From Butyricicoccus sp. (GTDB lineage Bacteria > Bacillota > Clostridia > Oscillospirales > Butyricicoccaceae): a DNA stretch of 64,000 nt. How positions within the stretch are numbered: the stretch's first letter is position 1; the number at the start of each line of letters is the position of its first letter. The stretch spans positions 1 to 64,000 of the forward strand of contig JAHHRO010000001.1 of NCBI GenBank assembly GCA_020025755.1, in the 5' to 3' direction. The notes beneath the pieces were generated by a model. It did not search any database. It saw only the letters and a list, made by a program, of their open reading frames with translations, and was not told where the DNA came from. Of the stretch, positions 51,178 to 63,955 are shown piece by piece. Made by a program: the position numbers and the translations under genes.

Positions 51178-52326
51178 ATGCGCGTTATGATTTTATCGGT
51201 GACCGCGGGATTCGGTCACCACGCAACGGCAAAAGCTGTTGCTGACATGCTGCGTGAAAAGGGCGCGACTGTAGACACGGTCGACGTATACGCTTATCTC
51301 AGCAAGATCGTAAAGGAAACCATTGACAAAGGCTATCTTTTCACCTCTAAACACACACAGGAACTCTATCGACTGGTCTATCTGCTCGCAGAGAACCGCG
51401 GATCTGGTTATTTTTCTCATCCAATGTCGGTCATCAATATTGTAAATGCACTTGGCGCAAGCAAATTTGCTCGCATCGTCAACGATTTTGCACCGGATGC
51501 CATCGTCTGCACCCATGTGTTTGCGGCACAGCTTGCCAATGACCTCAAAAAACGTGGACTGCTGACGGCTCCGACAGTCGGCATCATCACGGACTATACC
51601 TTGCATCCTTATTGGGAGGATGTGCCGCAGATCGAATATATCGTAACAGCCAGTGAACTGCTCACCCATCGGGCAATCAAAAAAGGCATCGATCCTGCAC
51701 GCATCCTCCCCCTCGGTATCCCGATCCATCCAAAATTCTGCCATCCGATCGCACAGGCAGATGCACGCACCCAGCTGGGTATCGACCTTGACCGCCCCAC
51801 CATCTTGATGATGGGCGGCAGCATGGGATACTCCAACAATAAAAAATTGATCTGCCAGCTCAATCTGTGCGGTATCCCATTTCAGCTGCTTGTCGTATGC
51901 GGCAACAACAAAAAGCAGTATGAAGAAATGCTGCACCTCCAAAATCATCTCGATGGTTCGTGCATCCTGCACCCATACGGCTTTGTCGATAACGTAGAGG
52001 TCATGATGAGTGCCGCTGATTGTATCATCACCAAGCCGGGCGGTCTGACCGTATCCGAAGCACTGGCGAAGAATCTGCCCATGATCCTTGTCAACCCCAT
52101 CCCAGGGCATGAGGAGCGCAATGTCGAGTTCCTGATGAACAACGGCATGGCATGCCTTGTCACCAAGACGTTCCCCGTCGATGAAGCAGTCTATCATCTG
52201 TTCAAGAGTCCGCACCGTCTGCGCACCGTGCGCGAGACCATGAGCGCGATCGCGCATCCCAACGCAACCGAGCGGCTTTGCGACTTCATTCTCAATGAAT
52301 TGCCGCAGGCTCCGGAAAAAGCATAA
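51178..52326 (+). CDS. MGDG-synthase-like glycosyltransferase
   Basis: The 382-residue GT28-type enzyme has an N-terminal MGDG synthase domain (MILSVTAGFGHHATAKAVADML, then KHTQELYRLVYLLAENRGSGYF) and a C-terminal nucleotide-sugar domain (ILMMGGSMGYSN, ADCIITKPGGLTVSEALAKN, NPIPGHEERNVEFL). Relatives add glucose or galactose to diacylglycerol, making membrane glycolipids and lipoteichoic-acid anchors (UgtP type). The sugar is not decidable here. GGAG lies 9 bp before the ATG. Confidence 0.9.
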   Translation: MRVMILSVTAGFGHHATAKAVADMLREKGATVDTVDVYAYLSKIVKETIDKGYLFTSKHTQELYRLVYLLAENRGSGYFSHPMSVINIVNALGASKFARIVNDFAPDAIVCTHVFAAQLANDLKKRGLLTAPTVGIITDYTLHPYWEDVPQIEYIVTASELLTHRAIKKGIDPARILPLGIPIHPKFCHPIAQADARTQLGIDLDRPTILMMGGSMGYSNNKKLICQLNLCGIPFQLLVVCGNNKKQYEEMLHLQNHLDGSCILHPYGFVDNVEVMMSAADCIITKPGGLTVSEALAKNLPMILVNPIPGHEERNVEFLMNNGMACLVTKTFPVDEAVYHLFKSPHRLRTVRETMSAIAHPNATERLCDFILNELPQAPEKA

Positions 52327-52629
52327 AAAACGCACAGAGCGTTACTTTAACAGTGAGAAAGAACGAATTCACTTATCAACTGTCAGCCAGCGGTTTACGG
52401 AGCTGGTAAGGGCTTCGCCCTCTGACCCGAAATTTTGAAACCTTTGAGTAAACCTTTTGGATATTGTGAATAAGAAAACAGGGAGACATCATGACATGAT
52501 ATCTCCCTGTTTTCTTATTGTGAATTGCGTAAAAAATGGATTTTTCTGGTTTTATCCACTATCCTCACATAAAGTGTTTTTAAGGGCAGTTGGGACAATC
52601 AATCTCAGGCAATATTCTGACTATAAAAA
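52327..52629. other. Intergenic region with a 51-bp near-perfect palindrome
   Basis: Apart from a small AGGGC-TTCG-CCCT hairpin near 52410, the main feature is the terminator palindrome at 52469-52519. The remaining sequence is AT-rich with no gene. Confidence 0.5.
52469..52519. terminator. Long palindromic terminator between convergent genes
   Basis: Two 25-base arms (AATAAGAAAACAGGGAGAYAT then CATG, and the complement) around a single central A, with one difference between them. Read on the minus strand the difference is a G-U pair, so the hairpin is fully paired; T-rich tails follow in both directions. The stem is much longer than a usual terminator. Confidence 0.75.
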
Positions 52630-53190
52630 TCAAGTCCCATACTGTACACTATAATTTCGCAGTGCATTTACTTCAGTAAGATTACCATCTTCATAATATG
52701 CTCTGAAAGTATACTGGTCTCCTGAACAATATACACCTGTTCCATCATCATATATTCTACTTCCCGCAATATGTTCTTTAAAGACATCAGCAGTCAAATC
52801 CGGCAATGCAACCCCATCTAAATAAATCCGCTCTATGGCATGTTCTAAACTAGGCTTAATCAGAATGTTCGCTATAATTGCTTCAGACAGAGGAATATCT
52901 TTTTTCTCTGAAACAACACTGATCATGGCATATTCTACATCATCTTTAACTACAATTATGCCCGAATAATAGCTGTTTTTTTCAATGGGCTGTTCTTTAT
53001 CCAATTCCCCACCATAAGTTTCGTGAAGGATAAAACCATTATCCAACAATTCACTCACCGTGGTTTTACCTACCAGAATTTCTGTATCATCAAATTTTAC
53101 AGGATATACTTTATCAGTTGCCAAAGTTCCACAAGCTGTAACTGACATACACATTATAATCCCCAAGAATAAACATACTAATTTTTTCAT
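52630..53190 (-). CDS. Hypothetical lipoprotein in an AT-rich patch
   Basis: The 186-residue protein starts at 53190 (MKKLVCLFLGIIMCMSVTACG, Shine-Dalgarno GGGGGGA 4 bp upstream) and has a lipobox (SVTAC). The rest is a soluble mixed alpha/beta domain with many acidic residues (FDDTEILVGKTTVSELLDNG; SRIYDDGTGVYCSGDQYTF) that I do not recognise. An opening VGKTTVSELLDNGF resembles domains of small surface lipoproteins, but no function follows. The codon use is clearly more AT-rich than in neighbours, suggesting acquisition. Confidence 0.7.
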   Translation of the reverse strand: MKKLVCLFLGIIMCMSVTACGTLATDKVYPVKFDDTEILVGKTTVSELLDNGFILHETYGGELDKEQPIEKNSYYSGIIVVKDDVEYAMISVVSEKKDIPLSEAIIANILIKPSLEHAIERIYLDGVALPDLTADVFKEHIAGSRIYDDGTGVYCSGDQYTFRAYYEDGNLTEVNALRNYSVQYGT

Positions 53191-53526
53191 ATTATCCCCC
53201 CATAACATATTGCTACCTTATTGTATAGATCAGCTTTTATTTCTTTTTTTAAAATATCATAGTTGTCAGGAACAGTCAATACTCTTTATAAAAATTTTCT
53301 CAATTCACTATATAATCTAATTCGCCCGAATTCAACGCATTCTAAATTTTTATCATCGGTTGTGCCATTGGGCGAAAAGAACTACGGCTATATTGACATG
53401 AGATCCTGTTTTGACCGGATTATCACAAAATCCATCTCTGGACGCAGAAAAACGGCGTGACCATTACAGTCACACCGTCCCCTATAACAAATAACCAAAT
53501 CGTTACTTGTCACGCTCTGTTCAGTT
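53191..53526. other. AT-rich intergenic region
   Basis: This 336-bp stretch holds the leader of the lipoprotein gene and the terminator at 53447-53478. A 65-codon frame (53263-53460) has no Shine-Dalgarno and no recognisable product. Nothing else is seen. Confidence 0.5.
53443..53478 (-). terminator. Terminator of the thioesterase/mutY/glycosylase operon
   Basis: The minus-strand transcript forms ACGGTGTGAC/GTCACGCCGT (one G-U) with a 7-nt loop, followed by TTTTC, about 50 bp past the last stop. Confidence 0.8.
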
Positions 53527-54021
53527 TTATACTTCAGCGATGACGCGATAGGCCTCAATGAGCCTTTCCTTGGACCATGCGGCATTCGCCGGACTGGTCG
53601 AAGGCAGGCAGACGGCTTCTATGCCTGTTTTGGGCTGGCACAGCTTTTTATAGTACTTATGGGATGCCGCCCCCGTGCAGAAGATCGCCTTGATCTGGGT
53701 CTGTGCAATGAGCCATTCCAGATCGTTCGGCTCCGGATTGCGGATGGAAGTATCACTTGCCCCCTTGATCTCACAGGCAGCAAGGGTATCCCACATCGCA
53801 ATGTGATGGCGCAGAGCAAGCGCGCGCTTTTCCTCGATCGTCTGCGGTGTCACCTCGCCAAACACTGCCGCCAGCACAGGCCAAAACCGATTTTGCGGAT
53901 GGCCATAAAAGAAAGCCTGTTCGCGTGATTTCGGGCTTGGCATAGAGCCTAAGATCAAAATACGGGAATCAGGTGCAAACAGCGGCGGAAAATTATGTGT
54001 AACACGAATATATTCCATCAT
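53527..54021 (-). CDS. DNA-deoxyinosine glycosylase (UDG superfamily)
   Basis: The 164-residue protein belongs to the uracil-DNA glycosylase superfamily, hypoxanthine/deoxyinosine branch: ILILGSMPSPKSREQAFFYGHPQNRFW near the N-terminus, DTLAACEIKGASD in the middle and CLPSTSPANAAW near the end. It should remove deaminated adenine from DNA. Its start overlaps the mutY stop (GAATGATGGAA). Sitting after mutY, it makes a base-excision repair pair. Confidence 0.87.
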   Translation of the reverse strand: MMEYIRVTHNFPPLFAPDSRILILGSMPSPKSREQAFFYGHPQNRFWPVLAAVFGEVTPQTIEEKRALALRHHIAMWDTLAACEIKGASDTSIRNPEPNDLEWLIAQTQIKAIFCTGAASHKYYKKLCQPKTGIEAVCLPSTSPANAAWSKERLIEAYRVIAEV

Positions 54022-55055
54022 TCACCTTCCAATACACACAGAAATGCACGGAATGCCGACGGCAGGGCATATTTGCCGCGCAGTTCGTCCGGCGTGACCC
54101 ATATCAGGTCAGGTGTCTCTCGTGCAAGTTCTGCATAATAGCCTGTCATGTGCCATTCGATATGGGTAAAAATATGCTTTGCCGGTGCGAGCGAAAGCAG
54201 CTTTTCCACCTGCCATCCATCTCGGGCAAGCTGGGCACGGATCTCCCGTGGCTGATATGTTCCCTCGTATGCAGGCAATTCCCACATACGCGCCAGCAAG
54301 CCGGTCTCCGGTCTGCGCCGGATACCTACCCTCTCTCCGCACCGCGCCACAAGCACAGTACGCGGAACGATCGTCCTTGCCTTCTTGGGGGTGCGCACTG
54401 GGATACAGTCCCATGTTTTTTCATGGGATGCGCGGCACAGGTGCAAAATCGGACACACGCCGCAGCGCGGCGCACCGTTTGGAATACACACCGTGGCACC
54501 CAATTCCATGAATGCCTGATTGAGATCTCCTGCGCGTGCTTGGGGCATGATAGATGCCAGCTGTGCACGAAACGCACGCTTGACCTTGGGATCGTCAATG
54601 GATCGAAAATCTCCCTGCACACGCGCACAGACGCGCAGTACATTGCCATCCACGGCAGGCTCTGGCAGTCCGAATGCAATGGACGCGATCGCGCCTGCGG
54701 TATAGTCTCCGATCCCCGGCAGAGACAGCAATTCCTTATGGGTGCGCGGCATTTGTCCGCCATACTCCGCGCAAATGATACATGCAGCTTTATGCAGGTT
54801 GCGCACGCGGCTGTAATAGCCCAGCCCCTCCCACAGTTTGAGATAAACCTCCTCCGGCGCATCCGCAAGTGCTCTGATATCCGGACATGCGGCAAGGAAC
54901 CGCTCATAATAGGGAATGACTGCCTCCACACGCGTCTGCTGAAGCATGATCTCAGAAAGCCAGATATGGTAGGGGTCTTTGGTTCGCCGCCAAGGCAGGT
55001 CACGGTGTCCACTGTCATACCACGCGAGCAGCTCATTTACGACTGCCCCTATCAT
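54018..55055 (-). CDS. mutY: A/G-specific adenine glycosylase
   Basis: The 345-residue protein has the HhH-GPD fold (LSEIMLQQTRVEAVIPYY; hairpin LPGIGDYTAGAIASIAFG with the catalytic Asp region following). It has a 4Fe-4S cysteine cluster CIPNGAPRCGVCPILHLC, with a 7-residue first gap also seen in clostridial MutY, and a C-terminal Nudix-like 8-oxoG recognition domain (GIRRRPETGLLARMWELP). It removes adenine opposite 8-oxoguanine. Its ATG overlaps the stop of the thioesterase gene. Confidence 0.95.
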   Translation of the reverse strand: MIGAVVNELLAWYDSGHRDLPWRRTKDPYHIWLSEIMLQQTRVEAVIPYYERFLAACPDIRALADAPEEVYLKLWEGLGYYSRVRNLHKAACIICAEYGGQMPRTHKELLSLPGIGDYTAGAIASIAFGLPEPAVDGNVLRVCARVQGDFRSIDDPKVKRAFRAQLASIMPQARAGDLNQAFMELGATVCIPNGAPRCGVCPILHLCRASHEKTWDCIPVRTPKKARTIVPRTVLVARCGERVGIRRRPETGLLARMWELPAYEGTYQPREIRAQLARDGWQVEKLLSLAPAKHIFTHIEWHMTGYYAELARETPDLIWVTPDELRGKYALPSAFRAFLCVLEGE

Positions 55056-55471
55056 CTGAGCAGCTCCACACAGTCTCCAATGTAGAACATGGTGAAGGTC
55101 GCATCCGCGATCTCCGTTCCCTCCTCATCGGTCACGATCACATTGTAGATCGCGGTGCTTCTTCCGTGTTTGATTTCGCGCGTTTTTGCAAACAGCGCAA
55201 GTCCTTCTTTTCCGGGGCGCAGATATTGGATGGAGGCACCCAGCGTGACGCCCACACGTCCGCGTGATGCCGCAGCCGTTCCAGCTGCCACATCACACAG
55301 GGAATAGATCGCGCCGCCATGCGCATTCCCCAATCCGTTGAGATTGTTGGGGCTGGCTGGCAATTCGATCTCTGCATACCCCTCTCGCACTGCACGCACA
55401 TGCATATTTACAAGTTCATTGAATCCGCCGTTCTCCTGTTTCTGGCGGAGATATGCCAAAGCATCTGCCAT
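55052..55471 (-). CDS. PaaI-family hotdog thioesterase
   Basis: The 139-residue protein is a single hotdog domain of the PaaI type, with NLNGLGNAHGGAIYSLCDVAAG containing the HGG segment and VTLGASIQYLRPG. Members hydrolyse acyl- or aryl-CoA thioesters; the substrate is unknown. It is the first gene of a three-gene, fully overlapping operon with mutY and the deoxyinosine glycosylase, and no metabolic reason for that is obvious. Confidence 0.86.
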   Translation of the reverse strand: MADALAYLRQKQENGGFNELVNMHVRAVREGYAEIELPASPNNLNGLGNAHGGAIYSLCDVAAGTAAASRGRVGVTLGASIQYLRPGKEGLALFAKTREIKHGRSTAIYNVIVTDEEGTEIADATFTMFYIGDCVELLR

Positions 55472-55619
55472 AATAATAAAAAAATCCTTTCTGGTCGATT
55501 GCGACTAAAACTACTATGGGCTATCATATCATATTTACAGATCTGAGTAAACCATACTTCTAGCATGCGCATCATTTTCTGTTTGCAGGTAAATTTGCGC
55601 ATGTTCTGTTTTTTTAACA

Positions 55620-55649
55620 TTGACAGAGCAGTTAGCAATCGCTTACAAT
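55620..55649 (+). promoter_or_regulatory. Promoter and candidate operator of feoAB
   Basis: TTGACA (55620-55625), an 18-bp spacer and TACAAT (55644-55649). An imperfect inverted repeat GTTAGC-aatc-GCTTAC (55631-55646) fills the spacer and touches the -10. The DtxR-type regulator encoded in the same operon could bind here. Confidence 0.6.
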
Positions 55650-55700
55650 AAAATACGAGAGTTAACTGACGGTAACAAAATGGAGGCGTCTGAAAAAACT

Positions 55701-55928
55701 ATGGATCGATCTCTTTCCGCATGCAGGGTCGGAGATACCGGCATTGTGCAGGGTATCACCGCAAAGGGCGCAATCAAGCGGCATTTTCTGGATATGGGTA
55801 TTACAAAAGGTGTTCGGATCACGGTAACGCGTATTGCCCCATTTGGCGACCCCATAGAGATCCGTCTGCGTGGGTATCATTTGTCCCTGCGGCGTGAAGA
55901 AGCAGCAAAAATTTATTTGGGAGGTTGA
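55701..55928 (+). CDS. feoA: FeoA, ferrous iron transport accessory protein
   Basis: The 75-residue SH3-like protein is the normal FeoA length (CRVGDTGIVQGITAKGAIKRHFLDMGITKGVRITV, PIEIRLRGYHLSLRREEAAKI). It assists FeoB, probably at its cytosolic face. I prefer the ATG at 55701, 14 bp after GGAGG, because the ATG seven codons earlier has no Shine-Dalgarno upstream; the spacing is long, so the start is less sure. Its TGA overlaps the beginning of feoB. Confidence 0.88.
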   Translation: MDRSLSACRVGDTGIVQGITAKGAIKRHFLDMGITKGVRITVTRIAPFGDPIEIRLRGYHLSLRREEAAKIYLGG

Positions 55929-55933
55929 TGGAT

Positions 55934-57946
55934 ATGCGGACAATGGCAATCATCGGCAATCCCAACAGCGGAAAAACCACTTTGTTCAACCGGTTGACCG
56001 GTTCCAATCAACATGTCGGAAACTGGCCCGGTGTCACGGTGGAACGGAAAAGCGGACAGGTTCAGCACCTTGGAAAACAGACACATGTCGTTGATCTTCC
56101 GGGGATCTATTCCCTCTCGCCCTATACGCAGGAGGAAAAAATCGCGCGCACTTTCATGCTTTCCGATACCACGGATGGCATTCTAAACATTGTTGACGCA
56201 ACTAATCTAGAGCGCAATCTATATTTAACAATGCAGCTCATTTCTCTGGGACTCCCGATGGTGATTGCACTGAACTTTGTCGATGAAGCACAATCTCAGC
56301 ATATACAGATCGACTGCAAACAGCTCAGTATGCTTTTGGGTGTGGAAGTTTTCCCTATCTCCGCGCGGCATGGAACGGGTTTACCCCCCCTTCTGGATGC
56401 GCTGACCGGCAATGCAAAAACACTGCATCCCCCCACGCATCAGCCGACCTATCCGCACAAAGTGCATACGATCATCGGAGAGGGCGTGCTCCTGTTATCA
56501 AAGATGGCAGTGCGACCATGCAGCCGCCCATTCTATGCAGCAAAGCTGCTGGAGAACGATCCGGTGGTGGACTCCGAACTGGCTCTCACCGAAGCGCAAA
56601 AACAGCAATTTACCGCACTCCGTGAGGCACTCTGTACACACACAGGTGAATCCGACCCTGAAATGCTGCTTGCCAGTGTGACCTATGACTATATCGAAAC
56701 CATCGTTTCCAGCTGTGTCAAACGCCCCCAGCAGCAAAAGCCAAGCCTTACCGAGCGGATCGACCGTATTGTATTGCATCGTTGGCTGGCCCTTCCCATC
56801 TTCCTTGCGACCCTGTCGTTGATGTTTTGGGCGACATTCGGCTCGATTGGCGCATTCCTGAAAAACTGTCTGGAAAGTTTTCTGCGCAGCATTGTGATCC
56901 CACACATGGGAACCTTTCTTCTGGCTGCTGGTGCATCCGATTGGACGATTGATCTTGTCTGTGATGGGATCTTAGGCGGCGTGGGCGGTGTGCTTTCCTT
57001 TCTGCCCCAGATCGTGCTGCTATTCTTCTTTCTTTCCATGCTGGAAGATACCGGATATCTGGCGCGTGTTGCCTTTTTGATGGACACGCTTCTGCGGCGC
57101 ATTGGTCTGTCTGGCAAATCGTGCGTCCCCATGCTGATGGGCTTCGGCTGTACCACACCTGCTGTTATGGCAGCACGCACGATGGAAAACGATCGCGACC
57201 GCCATATGACCATACTGCTCACACCTTTTATGTCGTGCGGTGCCAAACTGCCTGTATATATCCTCATCGCTGGTGCAGTCTTTGGCACACAGGCGTTCCC
57301 TGTTATTATCAGCCTGTATTTGCTCGGTATTTTGATGGCTGCTTTTTCCGGTTTTCTGTTCAAAAAAACCGTGTTCCGTGATGTATCCTCTGGATTTGTG
57401 CTCGAACTTCCGCCCTATCGCCTGCCCACCTTTGAGGGTACGATCCGCAGTATGCGCGATCGCGCAACGGACTTTATCACACGAGCCGGAACGCTCATTT
57501 TTCTGATGTCCGTCCTCATTTGGTTTCTGCAAAATATTACACCCACGCTCTCGGCGGCAGATACGCCGGAATCCTCGATCCTTGGCTTGTTCGGCCGTTT
57601 GCTCGCGCCTGCCTTTTCTCCGCTTGGCTTTGGAGTCTGGCAGCTCTCCGTCGCGCTGCTGGCTGGTCTGGTCGCCAAGGAAGCGGTGGTCTCCACCCTG
57701 CTCATACTGTACGAGGTATCTGGCGGCACCGCACTCGGCGGAATCCTGTCTGGTGTGCTTTCCCCTGCCGCTGCCTATGCATTTTTGGTGTTCATCCTTT
57801 TATATATGCCTTGCATCTCTGCATTTTCTACCATAAAGCGGGAACTTGGCGGCTGGTTTTGGGCCCTGAGTGCCGTTACATTCCAAACCCTATTGGCTTG
57901 GATCACATCGTTTGTTCTATACCATATTGGTATGTTATTGTTTTGA
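55934..57946 (+). CDS. feoB: FeoB, ferrous iron transporter with GTPase domain
   Basis: The 670-residue protein has an N-terminal G domain (G1 IIGNPNSGKTTLFNRLTG, G2 GVTVE, G3 DLPGIYSL, G4 replaced by ALNFVDEA-type, G5 ISARHG) and a C-terminal membrane domain with two Gate motifs (CVPMLMGFGCTTPAVMAART; PFMSCGAKLPVYI) and about nine transmembrane helices. It imports Fe2+. I choose the ATG at 55934, with GGAGG 9 bp upstream. It is slightly shorter than E. coli FeoB, as usual in Clostridia. Confidence 0.95.
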   Translation: MRTMAIIGNPNSGKTTLFNRLTGSNQHVGNWPGVTVERKSGQVQHLGKQTHVVDLPGIYSLSPYTQEEKIARTFMLSDTTDGILNIVDATNLERNLYLTMQLISLGLPMVIALNFVDEAQSQHIQIDCKQLSMLLGVEVFPISARHGTGLPPLLDALTGNAKTLHPPTHQPTYPHKVHTIIGEGVLLLSKMAVRPCSRPFYAAKLLENDPVVDSELALTEAQKQQFTALREALCTHTGESDPEMLLASVTYDYIETIVSSCVKRPQQQKPSLTERIDRIVLHRWLALPIFLATLSLMFWATFGSIGAFLKNCLESFLRSIVIPHMGTFLLAAGASDWTIDLVCDGILGGVGGVLSFLPQIVLLFFFLSMLEDTGYLARVAFLMDTLLRRIGLSGKSCVPMLMGFGCTTPAVMAARTMENDRDRHMTILLTPFMSCGAKLPVYILIAGAVFGTQAFPVIISLYLLGILMAAFSGFLFKKTVFRDVSSGFVLELPPYRLPTFEGTIRSMRDRATDFITRAGTLIFLMSVLIWFLQNITPTLSAADTPESSILGLFGRLLAPAFSPLGFGVWQLSVALLAGLVAKEAVVSTLLILYEVSGGTALGGILSGVLSPAAAYAFLVFILLYMPCISAFSTIKRELGGWFWALSAVTFQTLLAWITSFVLYHIGMLLF

Positions 57947-57964
57947 TTTTTCTGGAGGTGTCTT

Positions 57965-58342
57965 ATGCGACAGATTCATGAATCTGGTGAAAACTATTTG
58001 GAAGTGATCTTGGAGATCCAAAACGAACTGGGCGTTGTGCGTTCGGTTGAGATCGCCCGCCGCGTCGGGGTGTCCCGTGCTTCCGTATCCAAAGCCCTTA
58101 GCGTCCTGCGTGATATGGGGCTGGTTGAGCCTGCGTACTACAGCGATGTCGTGCTGACCGAAGCTGGACTTGCACATGCGCGTGAGGTACGCCGCCGCCA
58201 TGACCTGCTTTGCCGCTATCTGCGCGATGTATTGGGCGTTTCCGCTGATACCGCCGAGCATGATGCCTGCCGCATCGAGCACGTCGTATCCGACGAGCTC
58301 ATCAACCGCCTAGAAGCGATCTTACAGGAGGAGGATAAATGA
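57965..58342 (+). CDS. DtxR/MntR-family metal-dependent regulator
   Basis: The 125-residue protein has a winged helix (ENYLEVILEIQNELGVVRSVEIARRVGVSRASVSKAL) and a dimerisation/metal-binding domain (RHDLLCRYLRDVLGV; DACRIEHVVSDEL with metal-ligand Cys, Glu and His). There is no C-terminal SH3 domain, as in MntR. It is encoded directly after feoB, so iron- or manganese-dependent repression of the operon is likely. GGAGGTG lies 4 bp before the ATG. Confidence 0.9.
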   Translation: MRQIHESGENYLEVILEIQNELGVVRSVEIARRVGVSRASVSKALSVLRDMGLVEPAYYSDVVLTEAGLAHAREVRRRHDLLCRYLRDVLGVSADTAEHDACRIEHVVSDELINRLEAILQEEDK

Positions 58343-59136
58343 TCGAGCTAATTGCCGCCGATTTAGATGGCACCCTGCTAGACAGCAGCAAAAAGTTATC
58401 CCCTGACCTCTTTCCGCTCATCCGCCGTCTGCGGCAGCAGGGTATCCGGTTTGCCGCCGCCAGCGGACGCCAATACGAAAACCTGCGCATGCTGTTCTCC
58501 GAGGTCGCAGATGAGATTTCTTTTATCTGTGAAAATGGTGCAGCAATATATGACCGATCGGTCTGTCTGTTCGCGGATGAACTGCCAAAGGAATATTTCA
58601 TTCGACCGATCCAAACCGTGCGCACACACCCCAATGTGCACGCTGTCTTGTGTACGCACGCCGGTGTATTCATAGAATGCAGCACAGACCCTGTTTTCAT
58701 ACAGAATGCTCGGATGTATTACGAAAAACTGACCATCGTCCCCGATCTTTTGACGGTGCTTGAAACACAGCCTGCATTCAAGCTTGCCTTATTTGAGCAA
58801 GACCATGCAGAAACCGATTGTCTCCCTATTTTCCAGACACACCGCGATCATTTTAGTGTCGTACTTTCCGGTGCAGACTGGGTCGATCTCATGAACCCTG
58901 CAACAAATAAAGGGACAGGTCTTGCACACCTTGCCAGCCACCTTGGCATCCCCCTCGCAAATACCATGGCTTTCGGGGATTATCTCAATGATGCGGAGCT
59001 ACTGACCACCTGCGGCTGTGCCTTTGTCATGGAAAACGGACACCCCGATGTCAAAAAACTCGCCCATCATATCGCACCATCCAATGATGAAAACGGTGTC
59101 GTGCGCGCCATTCAAAATTATTTTGCCTTATCCTGA
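58339..59136 (+). CDS. Cof-type HAD-superfamily phosphatase
   Basis: The 265-residue protein has HAD motifs DLDGTLLDS (catalytic Asp at residues 8 and 10), a C2-type cap domain, NKGTGLAHL and FGDYLNDAELL. Cof-type members dephosphorylate sugar phosphates, FMN or thiamine precursors; the substrate is unknown. Its ATG overlaps the TGA of the DtxR-type gene (AAATGATC), so it is the last gene of the iron operon, but no link with iron is evident. Confidence 0.9.
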   Translation: MIELIAADLDGTLLDSSKKLSPDLFPLIRRLRQQGIRFAAASGRQYENLRMLFSEVADEISFICENGAAIYDRSVCLFADELPKEYFIRPIQTVRTHPNVHAVLCTHAGVFIECSTDPVFIQNARMYYEKLTIVPDLLTVLETQPAFKLALFEQDHAETDCLPIFQTHRDHFSVVLSGADWVDLMNPATNKGTGLAHLASHLGIPLANTMAFGDYLNDAELLTTCGCAFVMENGHPDVKKLAHHIAPSNDENGVVRAIQNYFALS

Positions 59137-59139
59137 TCT

Positions 59140-59166
59140 GGGAGCGGAACTTTCCGCTCCCTTTTT
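59140..59166 (+). terminator. Terminator of the feo operon
   Basis: A perfect 10-bp stem GGGAGCGGAA/TTCCGCTCCC with a 2-nt loop followed by TTTTTC, 4 bp past the HAD stop. Confidence 0.92.
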
Positions 59167-63640
<4,474 letters not shown>

Positions 63641-63721
63641 TCCGCTTCCTCATTTTTTTCATAATAACCTAGCTGTCAGCCTCTTATGCCATTGGTGTAG
63701 GGGGCTGATGGCTGTTTCAGC

Positions 63722-63749
63722 ATAAAAAAACAGACCTTTCCAGTCTGTT
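63722..63749 (-). terminator. Minus-strand terminator near the window end
   Basis: The minus-strand transcript forms AACAGAC/GTCTGTT around 7 nt followed by TTTTTATG. It would serve a gene entering from beyond the window or lie within repeat copy C. Confidence 0.6.
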
Positions 63750-63955
63750 CAGCTTGCAAAAAAGTATTTTCGCGATTTTGTTCGGGAGTGAAGCCGCCTC
63801 ATACCTCCAAAATCCAAGGATCTATACCTTGCATTTCCCCCTTGACCCACGCAAGTGCGCGCAATCTGAGGTTCAGGGGCAGTTTCAGCTGAAACTGCCC
63901 CTGATACCAGCGGATCTTCCCAGACAGCCTGTCAAAGTTTTGTCTACCCAGACTT
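63747..63955 (+). repeat. Dispersed intergenic repeat, copy C (diverged)
   Basis: Shares the order of blocks with copies A and B: TTCAGCTTG, an A-rich run, TTTTCGC, GGAGTGAAG, CCAAAATCCAAGGA, TTGACCCACGC, GCGCGCAAT, then GATCTTCCC...CTGTCAAAGTTTT matching the GACTGTCGAAGTTTTT end of copy A. Divergence is high, but block order is kept. A perfect 32-bp palindrome (63873-63904) is inserted in it. Confidence 0.55.

Noticed and set aside
50590..51180. 6S RNA, SRP RNA or RNase P RNA in the gap after spoVG
   Set aside because: I could not find the conserved cores of these RNAs on either strand; the segment fits better as the palindrome-ended element described above.
53263..53460. A 65-codon plus-strand frame between the lipoprotein and glycosylase genes
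   Set aside because: There is no Shine-Dalgarno, its end overlaps the terminator of the convergent operon, and the faint resemblance of YGYIDMRSC to a Y-family polymerase start is too short to trust.
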